From positions 1,826,770 through 1,890,769 of the forward strand of contig CAJSYZ010000010.1 of NCBI GenBank assembly GCA_910574455.1: a stretch of 64,000 bases of DNA. Reading direction: 5' to 3'. The notes under the pieces are model-generated. The model was given only the letters and a program-made list of their open reading frames with translations, did not search any database and was not told where the DNA came from. The DNA comes from Trichaptum fuscoviolaceum. Lineage: Eukaryota > Basidiomycota > Agaricomycetes > Hymenochaetales > Trichaptaceae. A program made the translations under genes and the position numbers. Numbering within the stretch: position 1 is the stretch's first letter; each line of letters starts with the position of its first letter. Shown here in pieces: positions 11,872 through 23,516 of the stretch.

Positions 11872-12224
11872 GTCAAAGGTAGGGACGTGGGGGATAGGAG
11901 CGTTGATGGTAACGACCTTCTAATGATTCTAAGAGCCTTCCCTGGTGCTTTTGAGCAATTTGTAGGCGAATTCTGGGCATCTATGACATTTTTAGCATAG
12001 CGCAGCGAAGCAGGAGGAAGGAAATGATGCACAACCGAGGAAATAGATGGAAGGTTAAATATGAACACTGCATTATGCACACAGCACATTGCTGGGACAA
12101 CTTCTTATCTCTTCATTCAGCATTTATTGATTTTTAATAAGAAGTATAGCGGTCTTATATTCTCAATGATTAAGAGAATATACATTAATTAGCTACTTGA
12201 AATGCTTAATGCGAAGTGTAATTT

Positions 12225-13034
12225 CTATCCTCTTCTCCGGACTGCTTTCGGACTCCAAGACTCCGGTTCATCAGATGCAGGAGGAGGCACCCAGGGGTTC
12301 GACTCTTTTCGACCGGAGTCTTGAGGACGCGCGGGAGATATTCCGCCGTTTCTGTCGCATTCGGATACGTTGACTTCCGGAGGCTCTGGAGATTCTGGTC
12401 CAGCAATCGTGTTTCGGGCTCGTGAGTTTGTCAAACGCAAACGCTCTTCCCGCTCTCTTTCAGCTATAACAGCAACGTTCGCTAGCACACGTTGTCGCCT
12501 ATCTAGGTCAGCACGTATCTCCTATAATAGAAGTTTGCTTTGTAGAGTACATGTCGAAGAATGTCTAAAGAACTCACTGCATGTGTTGGAGGATCCTTGC
12601 GCGTATGTGTTAACCAGGCTTTCCATTGCACTTATGAATCGTCAATGTAGGTATGTCAGGGCGGTTTTGTACGGTATAGCACACCTGCGAGTGACCGACT
12701 TCTTTCCGCCACTTCCAGCATGTCTGTCTTTCCTTGGTACTTTACAACGCGTCTCGTTCGCCGCGGGTCTGCAATGCTTGTCAATTTCATAGTCCATTAC
12801 ACTACTTCAAATTTCCACACACCGCTTGAGCTGGAGGCGTACTCGTAGAAGATGTTTCCTGATAGTAAAGATCTTTGAGTCTCATCCGTTGCAGTATGCA
12901 AGTGCTTGTCCACCTTCAAGATCCTTGCCTACGTAGCCTGTCTGACGCACTTGCTTTAGCTCCGACGTATTATTTAGCATTATGAGACTTACAGGCCTCC
13001 GAATGAAGGTCCATAGGCGGGACAAAAACGACAT
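12225..13034 (-). CDS. NDUFAF2 (B17.2L/mimitin)-like complex I assembly factor
   Basis: Mitochondrial chaperone of the NDUFA12-like family, needed for a late step of complex I assembly. Spliced pieces read MSFLSRLWTFIRRP, then VRQTGYVGKDLEG joined to NIFYEYASSSS, then ADPRRTRRVVKYQGK, then VQWKAWLTHTRKDPPT. This is the family order GYVG.D..GN.YYE, R.RR.VKY, QW..WL..TR..PP. A Pro-rich tail ends at the stop 12227-12225. The start ATG is at 13034. About five exons with introns of 40-60 nt. It is divergent from RPN3, with only 208 bp between start codons. It has a longer C-terminal tail than the animal protein. Confidence 0.8.
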
Positions 13035-13242
13035 ATTTTGCAGAATTTTAACGGGCAAGATGGTAGACCAAGTTCAAGGCGAAAGACTCGGAGATTCAGA
13101 CTATACACACGCTTACCATAAAAGTTAAGGTTAGGGTTGGTCCTCGTAGTACGCGTCACTCTGCACGAACGCGCGTCTCGAACTTGCAGCGCTCTCTAAA
13201 GTTTACTCTCCCTTTCTTTATTATCTCCTACTTGTCTACAAC

Positions 13243-15050
13243 ATGTCTGTCGATGTCGATATGAAGCCTTTGGACGAACAGTCTAAGGAGGAGAAGAAGG
13301 AAGAGAAAACGCCCCCTCCCCCTCCTACACCTGTGCAAGAAATAAAGACCAATATTGCTCTCATTGAGCGCGGCGTACAGACTTTGGAACCTCGCTTTAC
13401 TCAGAGAGTTCTACGAACCTTGACTGGATTGAGGAGGAAGCTTGATGATAAAGTGTTGAGAGATGCAATCAATGAGACTTATCCCAAAGGTACGAGTCGA
13501 AAGTTTATGCCAACTAGCAGGTATTAATATGAAGTATTGTCCGCAGATTCTGCTGTGAAGAAGCAACTAATATCGTACCTTCCTAACGCGCCAGCTGCAG
13601 AAGCATCTATGGAGATAGATGTAGCCGCTGATTCGCAACCCACGAAACCTGTACAACCGACATCGGAGCCTCTTCCAGAGACTGAAATTTATTTCCGTTT
13701 GTTGATCATCTACCACTTGCTCGCTTCGCCCACCACTCGGAGTCAAGTATTCAAGGTAGCGCATGAGACCGTAGAGAGGATCCAGGCATGGAATCGGCGA
13801 AGTATGGACGCTATTGCTGCTCGTGTTTGGTTCGCTGTCGGCCGCGCGTATGAAATTGCTGGAGAGTTGGAAGACGTGAGACCGTAAGCAACCATTCATT
13901 GACAATGGCACATTACTTATAGACTAAACTACTTGATTTTCATGTTAGGCTACTGCTTGTGGCACAGAAAACGGCATCTCTTAGACGAGATGACGAGTGC
14001 CTTGCTGTGTTGCTCAATCTCCTCCTTCGCAATTATCTACACTACAACCTCTACGATCAAGCCGACAAGCTAGTCGCCAAGACCTCTTTCCCTACCTCTG
14101 CCGGAAACCCGCAGCTCGCCCGGTACCACTTTTCCCTGGGCCGCATCAAGGCCGTGCAACTCAACTACTCTGACGCGCACACCAACCTACAACAGGCAAT
14201 TCGCCGTGCACCCCCTGCCAAGGCTGCGCCGGGCTTCTACCAAGCTGTCCACAAATTCTTCGTTGTGGTGGAGTTGTTGATGGGCGATATTCCGGAAAGG
14301 AGTTTGTTCAGACATCCTGTGCTACAGAATGCGCTAGCGGGCTACTTTGAGATCGTGAAAGGTAAGTCTATACATCTTAAAATTATTGCCCCTCATCTTC
14401 AATTTACTTCTCATGCCTTTGCATTTCACTATCCCGGGTAAGAATGAAACTAACATTCCTGCTCCATTCTTGCACAGCCGTCCGCACGGGATCGCTGACG
14501 CAGTTCCAGAAGACTCTGAAAGAGCACCAAGCACAATTCACCGCCGACAAGACTTACACCTTGGTAGGCCGACTGCGGCAGAACGTGATCAAAACAGGCG
14601 TGCGCCGGCTCTCGCTTTCGTACTCGCGAATCTCGCTCCGTGACATTTGCGTCAAGCTCAATCTCGACTCGGAGGAAGATGCAGAGTATATCGTTGGCAA
14701 GGCGATCCGCGATGGGGTTATTGAGGGCAAAGTCGTTCACGAGAAAGGCTGGGTTGAGTGTGGAGGTGCAAAGACCGGCTATGGAGCGGACGTTGCAGAC
14801 GTGTACCAGCGCCGGATACAGTTCTGCTTGCAGTTACATAATGAGAGTGTTAAGGTACGAGTTTCTTCCCCGTTTCTGCTTGCATGAGGATTTTTTGCTT
14901 ATGGACCCCCAATAGGCGATGCGCTATCCACTCAATGCTCACCGAAAAGAGCTCGCAGCTGCGGAAGGTGCCCGTGAACGAGAGAAAGAGCTAGCGAAGG
15001 AGATTCAGGACGGTGACTTGGACGATGACGAAGGGATGGATGATTTCTAG
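13243..15050 (+). CDS. RPN3: 26S proteasome regulatory subunit Rpn3 (PSMD3)
   Basis: Lid subunit of the 19S regulatory particle. Exons read as 13243-13489, 13547-13883, 13949-14361, 14478-14854 and 14916-15050, all joining in frame. The N-terminus is acidic and Pro-rich. A TPR-like helical core follows (ETEIYFRLLIIYHLL, VRPLLLVAQKTASLR, NLLLRNYLHYNLYDQADKLV), then the PCI domain (ISLRDICVKLNL, AEYIVGKAIRDGVIEGKV) and an acidic tail DDDEGMDDF. Typical length (about 500 aa). The initiator is a clean ATG. The gene shares a short bidirectional promoter with the NDUFAF2-like gene. Confidence 0.95.
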
Positions 15051-18000
15051 TCCCAGTCCTACTATATTTGCCCACTTGATCGTCTTGTCCGCCTTGTCCG
15101 CCCTCCGTTTCCATACAAATACATTTAATCATCTGTGTATGCTGTTAGCTTGAGTGACCTTAACTCCGCTATGGCCAGGTAGGCATAGCTGTTACATAGC
15201 TGTGCGGGTAAGTCTTTTGCTTGGTTTCCGACACGGAGATCGAGCAGCCTATGTACAATCGTTCTGAGTTCGGAATCCATTCTGCTGGGTGCGGCGTTTA
15301 TCATCAAGGTCCCATCGTGATAATTTGTATATCAATGGGATTAATTTGTACAATTCGGCGATCTAGCCTGGTCTCATCCCACCCTTTCAGATTTGTACGA
15401 GGAATACGCTAGAATGTAAATGACTGCTTATATGTTCTGCAGCTCGATCGCATCATCGTGGTACGGGACAAGACAAGAGCACCAATTCCTCAACTTGAAC
15501 TCAGGCTGGTTTCGGCTCTCAGCTCGGCTCGGCAAATCTTCCAAAACTTGAAGCAGATGCCGATCTTCCCTAATATGAGAATTAGCGTTGCAAGTCACAG
15601 TGAAGATGCAAAGGTGAACGTTTGCGAAGCTTTGCTTTTTCGCTGGGATTGAAGTCTTTGTCTCGAAATTTGATATAGTGAATAAGGAAGAAGCGCTGTC
15701 AGAGTTCCACGAGCTGTAGGTCTTGGTTCTCCTCTTCCGCTTTCGAGTCGCTCACAATTTATTGTAGAATATGATGTCATAAATGTTTGCTGCTACAACT
15801 GCCTAGTGCTACCTTGTAGCGAGATTCGGAGTATGTGCCTCCAGATGGGTTCCGAAGACTTTCCACCGATGTCCTACATATAACAATATTAAGTCTCAGG
15901 AGATATAAAAAGTAAATAAAATAATCACTCTCGTCATAATCTTGACTGACCGCCTGCATAAAATATGTATGTACATACATATGCCAGTGTATGCACATAG
16001 TTTCAAGCCCCGCTGAGAAGACCACACCAATCAAGGCTCCGACCGGATTTTCGGGATTGTATAATATACGGATAAGATGTGTCGACGCCCTTCGAAACTA
16101 GCACACGTACATATGATAATATTGGTTGCATATGCGAAGGGTTTCAGCCCGCTTGCCGATGAATGTGTTTCTTGCTCTAATCGCCGCGTATGCTCAAGAT
16201 CGAGGACTGCTACTCGGAGTGTGTCACCGCGCGGCTAAGCTACGAAGTCACGGAGATAAGTACGAACCTGCATAGACTTCAACTACAAAAGTAATACAAT
16301 CAAAAAGTCTCATGCCCGTCCGTCCTTCGTGTAACTATTTGCGCATAGTCAGATGGATATAAGAGACTGATGGGAACCTGGACATACGATCACATTTATT
16401 TCGGGGCATCGGGCACGACGGACGTACAATTGGCTATCCAAAAATTGTCCTGTGATCTGATGGAAGGCGCATCCGTGCATCAACTTCGAATTTTGTGGCA
16501 CACGGAGTCTGGTTGAATGGTTAAGAGCGAAACAAGCGTCTTGATAAGCTTGTCCCGCAGATAGGGGGTTTTCTGTTTCCTGGGTCAAATATTTCAATGC
16601 ATCGTTCCTTTACTACGTGTGCACCCTATAGTATATCGGGTGCGTATCTAGCACGGGCCAAGGATTCCGTCATCCCGTCATCCTCGACCATATCCACGAT
16701 GAGCCGGAAGCAAATTCTCTTCCCCGGACAGGCTAGATTCGCGTCTTCACATATGAAATATAAATGACCTCAGGGGTGTTTGGAGTGGATTAGGAAACCT
16801 CAAACGACGTTCTAAATTTCCGCATCGGGTCGTAATTGCAGGTTATAAGGATGAAGCAGGGTGTATGTGGGGTGGGGAGATTTCGGACGGACGGGAGAAG
16901 AGGAGTATCCGGCTTCGAAAGATGAAGCTATGAAGCCATAGAAGTAGTGTTGAAGAGCTTCGTGTGGGGAATAAGTGCCCGAACAAGGAGATCTGCTGCG
17001 CTGGCGTTTGTGTGCGGATGGTGGGATAAGGACACAGAAGACTTCCAGAAGAACAGCGCTCTGTTTGAGCTTGCTGAGCCAACCCGTATGTTTGTAAATC
17101 TGCTTCCGTCCTCGGACGGACGTAAGCGGCTGCTTGCTGGTGGCCTGTACCTTTCACGAGGTAGATAAATCAATTGGTCAATCTGGGTATAATCTCGGAT
17201 TCTTCCTTGCAGGCACTCGCAACTAACCCATTTCTTTGCACTTTGCGCAGTGTCGCGCCTCGAGTCGTTTTATCTGAGATGATATTGTGCGGCTTGACGG
17301 AATACTGTGTACTCACTGTAGCGCTGGAGTGAGTCAAGCGGCTTGCGGCAACGACATGTTTTGTTTCTGGTATGTGCCTTGCAGTTTGAGAGGCAGATAA
17401 ATTTGATAGGGTCGATATTGGTCGATTCTGAACTTAGTATACATAGACGTACTAAACTGTTTTGTCACTGACGGTTGTCCCTGAGTTTACAAAGCTCATA
17501 TCGTAGATATGCTCAGCTCTTGCAGAGAGTCCACTGGCAGCCATAGATTGAGGTGTCGATGAGATAGTAAGAAGTCAAGCAAGAATGGTGCTCGGACGCC
17601 GACCAGGTCCAAGGATAAAGAATACGTTCGAGCTTAGTCATCCATCCTGAGATTAAACTTCCAATGTAGCACGTATCTCTCCTCTGCCATGAACACTTCT
17701 CTTCCAAATACCACCACCATTGCTCTCATAAACCATACATCGTTTGACTACATTTCAGCCACATTTCCAGCTCTGACGAGGGCGGCTTCATTAACATCAA
17801 AATTCATTACTCGGGTACCCTCGGCTTCCTCTTAAGTCAATCAGGGTCAAAGAATGCAAAACTCGTAATAGCGCTCGGCCAATCCTTTTCAAAAATGCAC
17901 CTGGACCCGAGCACCCGGCGATTCGACCTGGAACTTTCGCAGAGAAAAAATATGGATCTAATTCCGCGATGAATACAGTCAAATTCGCGATATATAACTT

Positions 18001-18141
18001 TGTTCCCCTTCGCTTGCCATGTCGCCAAGTTGCCCCCGGCCAACTTCCCCTAGCGTCCTCACTGCTTAGGCTCTTCGTTGCACGTCTACCCGCCATACCG
18101 TTCTTGTTGAACAGTGTCTGTCGGACGACTGGAACATCACG
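15051..18141. other. 3-kb intergenic stretch, no gene supported
   Basis: Between RPN3 and the MFS gene I see only short frames without motifs, no tRNA-like A/B-box pair and no long repeats. The stretch just upstream of 18142 should be the 5' UTR and promoter of the transporter. Confidence 0.4.
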
Positions 18142-20578
18142 ATGAGCGTACTCGAAAAGCTCGAACATGGCACAGGTTCGTCGGAGAAGCAGTCGACGAC
18201 CGGGTCGTTTACAGACGAGAAGCATCCGTCGGACTCAACGGAGTTCATCCACGGCGACATTAGCACATTCGACGTTGGTATGAAGCTAGCGGCGAAGCAC
18301 GGTGGCGACCCCGAATTGTCACCACAGGAGTCGGCTCGCCTCCGACGCAAGATTGACTGGCACCTTCTGCCCTTGCTTTGTCTAATTTACACCGGTAAGT
18401 TGTTCAATTTGCATACCCTTGAAATACATTTGTATCTGATATATTGCACGATCCATCAACTAGTGCAATTCATTGACAAGTAAGTGCATGTCATTCGAAA
18501 TGTTCAGTAGTGTCGCTGTCGGGCTAGTAACGGAGATGGGGCGGCGAAGATGAAGCAGTTTAGTCCCAGTTAAAGGGGCAAAGATGCACTGCACTTTGTC
18601 ATTTCGTATTGTTACTCTAACCTGCTCCAGAGATCTTGACTTCACTTTCCCGCGATGTTCGTAAAGCGGGACTTGATCGCTGATGATATACTCTTCTTTC
18701 TGCAGGGGCTCGTTGGCGTCTTCGTCCATCCTTGGAATAATTAACGATAACCACCTAACCACGGACGAATTCAACACGCTCAGCTCTGCCTTCTATATCG
18801 GTGAGTACCTCTTCCCTCCTTGGATCCATATAGTCCTATCCATGCGTGTATCTCCGTCACGTTACACGAAGGATCGACCTTCTATTGCGACCTTCTTTTC
18901 TTCTATCTTGATGGGATACGTCGAACCCCTCTCCGATCCTTTCTTTACCGTGGGTTTGTTCCCAGAGTACTATAACTTTATTCGTTTCGTCAGATCATCG
19001 CAGATTAGCAGACTTTATATGTCTCTATATTTGGTGTCGCGTACAAGGATTTTAATTACGTATGCTAATCGACAATTTGTTCACCCTGCACAGGTTATCT
19101 TGTATTCGAATGGCCGCAGAATTGGGCGCTGCAAAGGTTGCCTGTGGGCAAGTGGCTGACGTTAAATATTTTCATCTGGTTCGCACCCACGTAAAGATCT
19201 TGTCAAACGATCACTAATATGTTGTGGCTAGGGCGCTTTTATTGGGTCTACATTGTGTATGCCATGACTTTGGAGGCCTATGTGAGCTTTCCGTTGAACT
19301 TTATTGGCTTGTTGAATCTAATCCTATTGATTAGTTGCTGTGCGCTTTTTCCTCGGGGCTTCGGAGGGCGCGATGACTGCCGGCCTGATGCTTGTTTGCT
19401 CGATGTTCTACACCCGCAATGAGATCGGCGAGCGTTTAGGATGGACTTTCCAATGCAATGGTCTAGCCGTCATAATTTCTGGTTTCCTCTCCTTCGGTGT
19501 TTTCCACGCTTCTTCAACTGCATCCCCGAACCAATGGCAATGGCTCATGATCACGAACGCCCTGCTCACTTTCGTCGCCTTCGTTTTCTTCCTCTTCTTC
19601 TTCCCAGATAACCCGACAACTGCAAAGTTTCTGACGCCCGAGGAGCGTCTGATGGCTGTCAAGCGTGTGCAGGTTAATCAAAATGGTATTGAGACGAAGG
19701 TGTGGAAGCGTAAGCAGTTCATTGAGGCGCTTACGGACCCGAAAACCTGGCTATTCGCCCTTTTTGCGGCTTTCTCGGCTCTTCAAGGTGGCATTGGTGT
19801 CCAGTACTCGCTTGTCATTAAAGCCTTCGGCTTCACAACCCTACAAACGACCCTGCTCAACATTCCGTCTGGCTTTGCGCAGATAATTGGTATCTCAACC
19901 GCTTGCTATGCCCTAAGGAAATTCCCCGTATGATATTTCCTTTCAATAATGCGAACATCTACTAATACATCGAACAGAATTCGAGGGCATGGATCTCCAT
20001 TATTTCCCTCATTCCTGCCATCTTGTCTTGCCTTCTCCAACTCGGGTTACCGTTCTCCAACAAAGCTGGCCATCTCGTAGGAATCTACCTGCTATGTAAG
20101 CAGTCGAAGATTTTTACTCCGCATTTTCTCATTTTTTGTTCGTATAGATTTGGGTAGTTCACCGTGCTTCATCATGGCGATGTCATGGATCACTGCGACC
20201 GTCTCTGGTCACACCAAGAAAATGACTACCAACGCCATCTTCCTTGTCGGTTACTCCCTGGGCCAGATTCTGTGCACGCAGTTCTGGAAGGTGCAATACC
20301 GTCCGCGCAACCTTGTGCCGTGGGGCATTACGCTTATGTCTTACCTCTGTGTCATCATCTTCACACTTGCACTGCGCTACCACTTTGTTCAGGAGAACAA
20401 ACGCAGAGACGCGCTGAGGAAACAGGCGGAAGAGACTGGGATCGGTTTGGCCCAGTTCGACGAGTTCGCTTGGCTTGAGACGAAGGACGAGGAGGGCAAG
20501 GTCATGCGCATCCGCGTGGAGAAGAGCTTGCTGGATCTGACGGACAGGGAGAACCTTGCCTATCGTTACGTCCTCTGA
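18142..20578 (+). CDS. MFS permease, anion:cation symporter (Dal5/allantoate permease-like)
   Basis: Plasma-membrane transporter with 12 predicted TM helices, of the family taking up allantoate, nicotinate, pantothenate and related acids. Exon 1 18142-18394 codes the cytosolic N-terminus and RRKIDWHLLPLLCLIY. Exon 2 is only 16 nt (18464-18479) and yields VQFIDK. Exon 3 18706-18800 gives IINDNHLTTDEFNTLSSAFY. Later exons give YLVFEWPQNWALQRLPVGKW, the family motif RFFLGASEGAM, FPDNPTTAKFLTPEER, PNSRAWISIISLIPA and GHTKKMTTNAIFLVGYSLG, ending RYVL. The substrate cannot be told from the sequence. The frame is intact throughout. Confidence 0.88.
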
Positions 20579-21034
20579 GTGATTCGATCCGTTTTTCTGT
20601 TTCACATTTGCACACATACACGCACACCTCTTCATTCTCGCTGTGGTGCTGTTATCCGTGATGCTGTCGACTGTCACGCTTTCGTATTGTTTTGACTACG
20701 CACGCATTTGATCTGCTGTACAAGGATATAATAGTTTCGTCATAAGATATTAGTTGCATGTATATAGATAGGGTTTCTCGAGATCGTCAAAAAATAATCA
20801 TTGCTTTCTATGTTTTTCATCAATGTGGACCCTGTTCTCGCAAAGACAGAAATCCTCAGTCTTTCCCTCAAACGTTCCAAAATTCGATCGTAGAGATAAG
20901 CATTTATTTTCAATCAGACACATCACTGAAAGGGACGAAGAAGTTTAAATTATCGAAAGCGGGAAGAAAAGTAAGTATAACGCAGAAGAAATGAAACATA
21001 AGACACAAGATTACAAGTATGTATGTACAACCGC
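20579..21034. other. Convergent 3' intergenic region
   Basis: Holds the 3' UTRs of the MFS gene (plus) and the RSC8-like gene (minus). No other feature seen. Confidence 0.4.
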
Positions 21035-23212
21035 TCATCCGAGCGTCGCGAAATTACCCTCAGTTGAGGGACCCGCTTCTGCACCCATCGGCACGTCCCC
21101 TTGTACTTCCGTCGCCTTCGTACCCTGGCCAGGCGTTGTCGAGTCCAGCGCAGCCGCAATCGCACCTCCCGCAGCAGACGTCCCGCCGTTCTTCGCCAGC
21201 TCAGCGCGGACGCTCTCCATCATCTTCCGTATCCCCATCCGTTCGTTGGCAAGCGCAAGCCGCTGGGACTCGAGGTTGCGTCGTTCCTCTTCGAGGAGCG
21301 ACTCCATCTCCTCGAACTGGCTCATCTTCAGCTCGAGCTTCGACAGCGTGAGCTTGATGAGCTGCGCGAGCGTGCTCCGGATGGATTGCTCCTCAACGTC
21401 GGCGAGTGAGCGGGCTGCGCGCGCGGACGCCTTCAGCGCAAGTGACGCTGCGCGTTGGACCTTGGAGTGAGGGATGGATGGCTTTTTGGAAGAGGGTGCT
21501 GGAGTGTCGACGGCCATGCTGTCATCTCCGTTTTTACTTGACGCATCGGGTTCGGCAGAGGACGCTTCTTTTGGCTCCTTTTCAGCAGAGTCCATAGTCT
21601 CGTCGCCATCAGTATTATCCTTTGCTGGCTCTTCTGGTACGTCGGCTTTCTCTGTGCTTCCTTCCTTCTTTTCTCCCTCAGCACTGCCGTCCGTTAGTTC
21701 ATGGAGGGCAGTCTTTGCAGCTTCAGCTGCAACGCCCGGACCCACGACACCGGCTAAGAACGCGACGACACTCATAACCGGATTGTCTGCCTGCTCGAAA
21801 GGTAGACGTGCGTAACGTAGTGGTCCTTGTGCGCTTTCGCTCTCTGCGGCCAGATAAGGGTCTTCGATGGGTAATTCCAGGAATTTTCGAATACATTGCT
21901 GTGCAGAACGCGTTCCGACGTGCTCCTCGATCGCTGACCAGTCGTCATCGTACATCTCTACGCCCTCCAGCAGAAGTAAGATTTCCTGGTCACTCCAGTC
22001 GTCGTCACCATTGCCCTGCGCGTAAGAGCTTTGCGATGCTGTGAGTTTGACGAAGTCCCCAGAGAACATTGAGCTTGGGAAACGGCCTTCAAGATAGCAT
22101 GTTTGGCAAAGTTCGAAGCCCTTGACCTTCAGCGAGTGATAGCGTACTGCTGTACAGTCAACACCACATGTATCGCATGAGTAGCTCGCGGATGTGGTGA
22201 ATCCACCAAGACCGTTGGGTACGCCAGACTTTGATGCGCTATTCGCAAGTGCTTGCACATCAGAGGCAGAGACTTCCCGTGAAGCCTTCGCAGTTGTCTG
22301 ATAGATGTTGGAGCGAAGCTCGAGAGACGCTGATGCTGAGCTTTGGCCTGCCTTCGAAGCACCGTTCGCCGCTGCCACAGCTTCCTTGTCAGAAGGACGC
22401 GTACCTGGGTGAAGCGATTGCAGCCCTCGAGGTGTGTCGAGAATGACGCGGAAATGGCCAGTGAATGGAGGGGCTAAAGTAGCCGGTCGTGTATCTGGGT
22501 CGACCTGCGCGAGATTAAGAATTGGTTATGAGAGATACTGCTTAGACACACATACCTGGTAGTTGATCAAACCCCATTGTTCAAGGAAAGCATGGACACG
22601 CATGATCGCGCAAACGTCTCCCGCAAGGTTTCTCCGGCACGCCGTGAATGTCAAGTATTCGCCTGGACGAAGGCGGTAAGTGTTTATCATGAAGTCGCGG
22701 TAATCCTTGTATATTGAGGGTGTCTTCGAGCGGTTCCTGCTATTGAAGAACTCTGGTAGGGCACGTCGCTCGACAGGGTGGATCTTCGACATGTCGAACC
22801 AAGCCGCGTACGAAGGAATGATAACCTCATGTGTCTGTGCTGCGAGATACTTGCGCGCTTGTTCTTCGAGCTTCAAGCGCGTCGCCTCCAGCTGAGCAGG
22901 GTCTTCGTCGTCGTTGTCGTCCCCGGAGTCCGCCTCATCATCGCCCATTGACACGTCCCCGCCATCCTCGTCGCCCTCGCCCTGCACGCGCACTTTCGCA
23001 CTCCCGCTCGCCTCTGGTTTTGCGTCGCTTGCGGGCTCGGTCGGGAGGTTTGCAACGTCGCCCGATGCTATGGGTTCAAGCTCGGACTTCTTTCCGGGTG
23101 CGTTTTCTGGGTCCACAGCAGTTACGCCCTGATTTTGCTCGGGCACAGTGAGCTTCACCCGCTTGATCTCCGCGTTTGTCGACGGCGACCCGCCTCGCTT
23201 CGGTGTCTCCAT
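21035..23212 (-). CDS. RSC8: SWI/SNF-RSC core subunit, Swi3/Rsc8/SMARCC type
   Basis: Scaffold subunit of an ATP-dependent chromatin remodeler in the nucleus. Exon 1 is 23212-22556 and exon 2 is 22504-21035, giving about 708 aa. The acidic N-terminus is followed by a SWIRM domain (about residues 128-220: [43 protein letters not shown]). A ZZ-type zinc finger lies near 325-375 ([31 protein letters not shown]), then a SANT domain near 388-437 ([20 protein letters not shown]). A coiled coil ([20 protein letters not shown]) precedes the C-terminus. It is divergent from the 733-aa gene, with 304 bp between starts. Confidence 0.93.
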
Positions 23213-23516
23213 AGTTTGCTCGACGATGTCGGGAATGAAACGTAGTCCGCAACTGCGAACTTGAAGTGTCGAAGTTCAAGTTGGAAGTAAGAAGAGCGTG
23301 GGAACTTAATTTACAGAGTACCAAAACTTGTGTAAAATGCAACCTGCTCATCTCAACGTCAACGTCGACACCGACCCCAGAGGCGGCGACAAAAAATCCA
23401 CTACATCAACGAAAGACAAATGCTACATTCTGTACTGTGTACGTTCTATATATTTATCTCTTGGGAAGCTTCTGACCTTCAACAGTGTCGATAGAGTACT
23501 TTGACGTCGCAGACGC

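Noticed and set aside
16500..16600. Possible tRNA (TGGTTGAATGGTTAAG-like stretch)
   Set aside because: No matching B box, acceptor stem or anticodon arm could be found.
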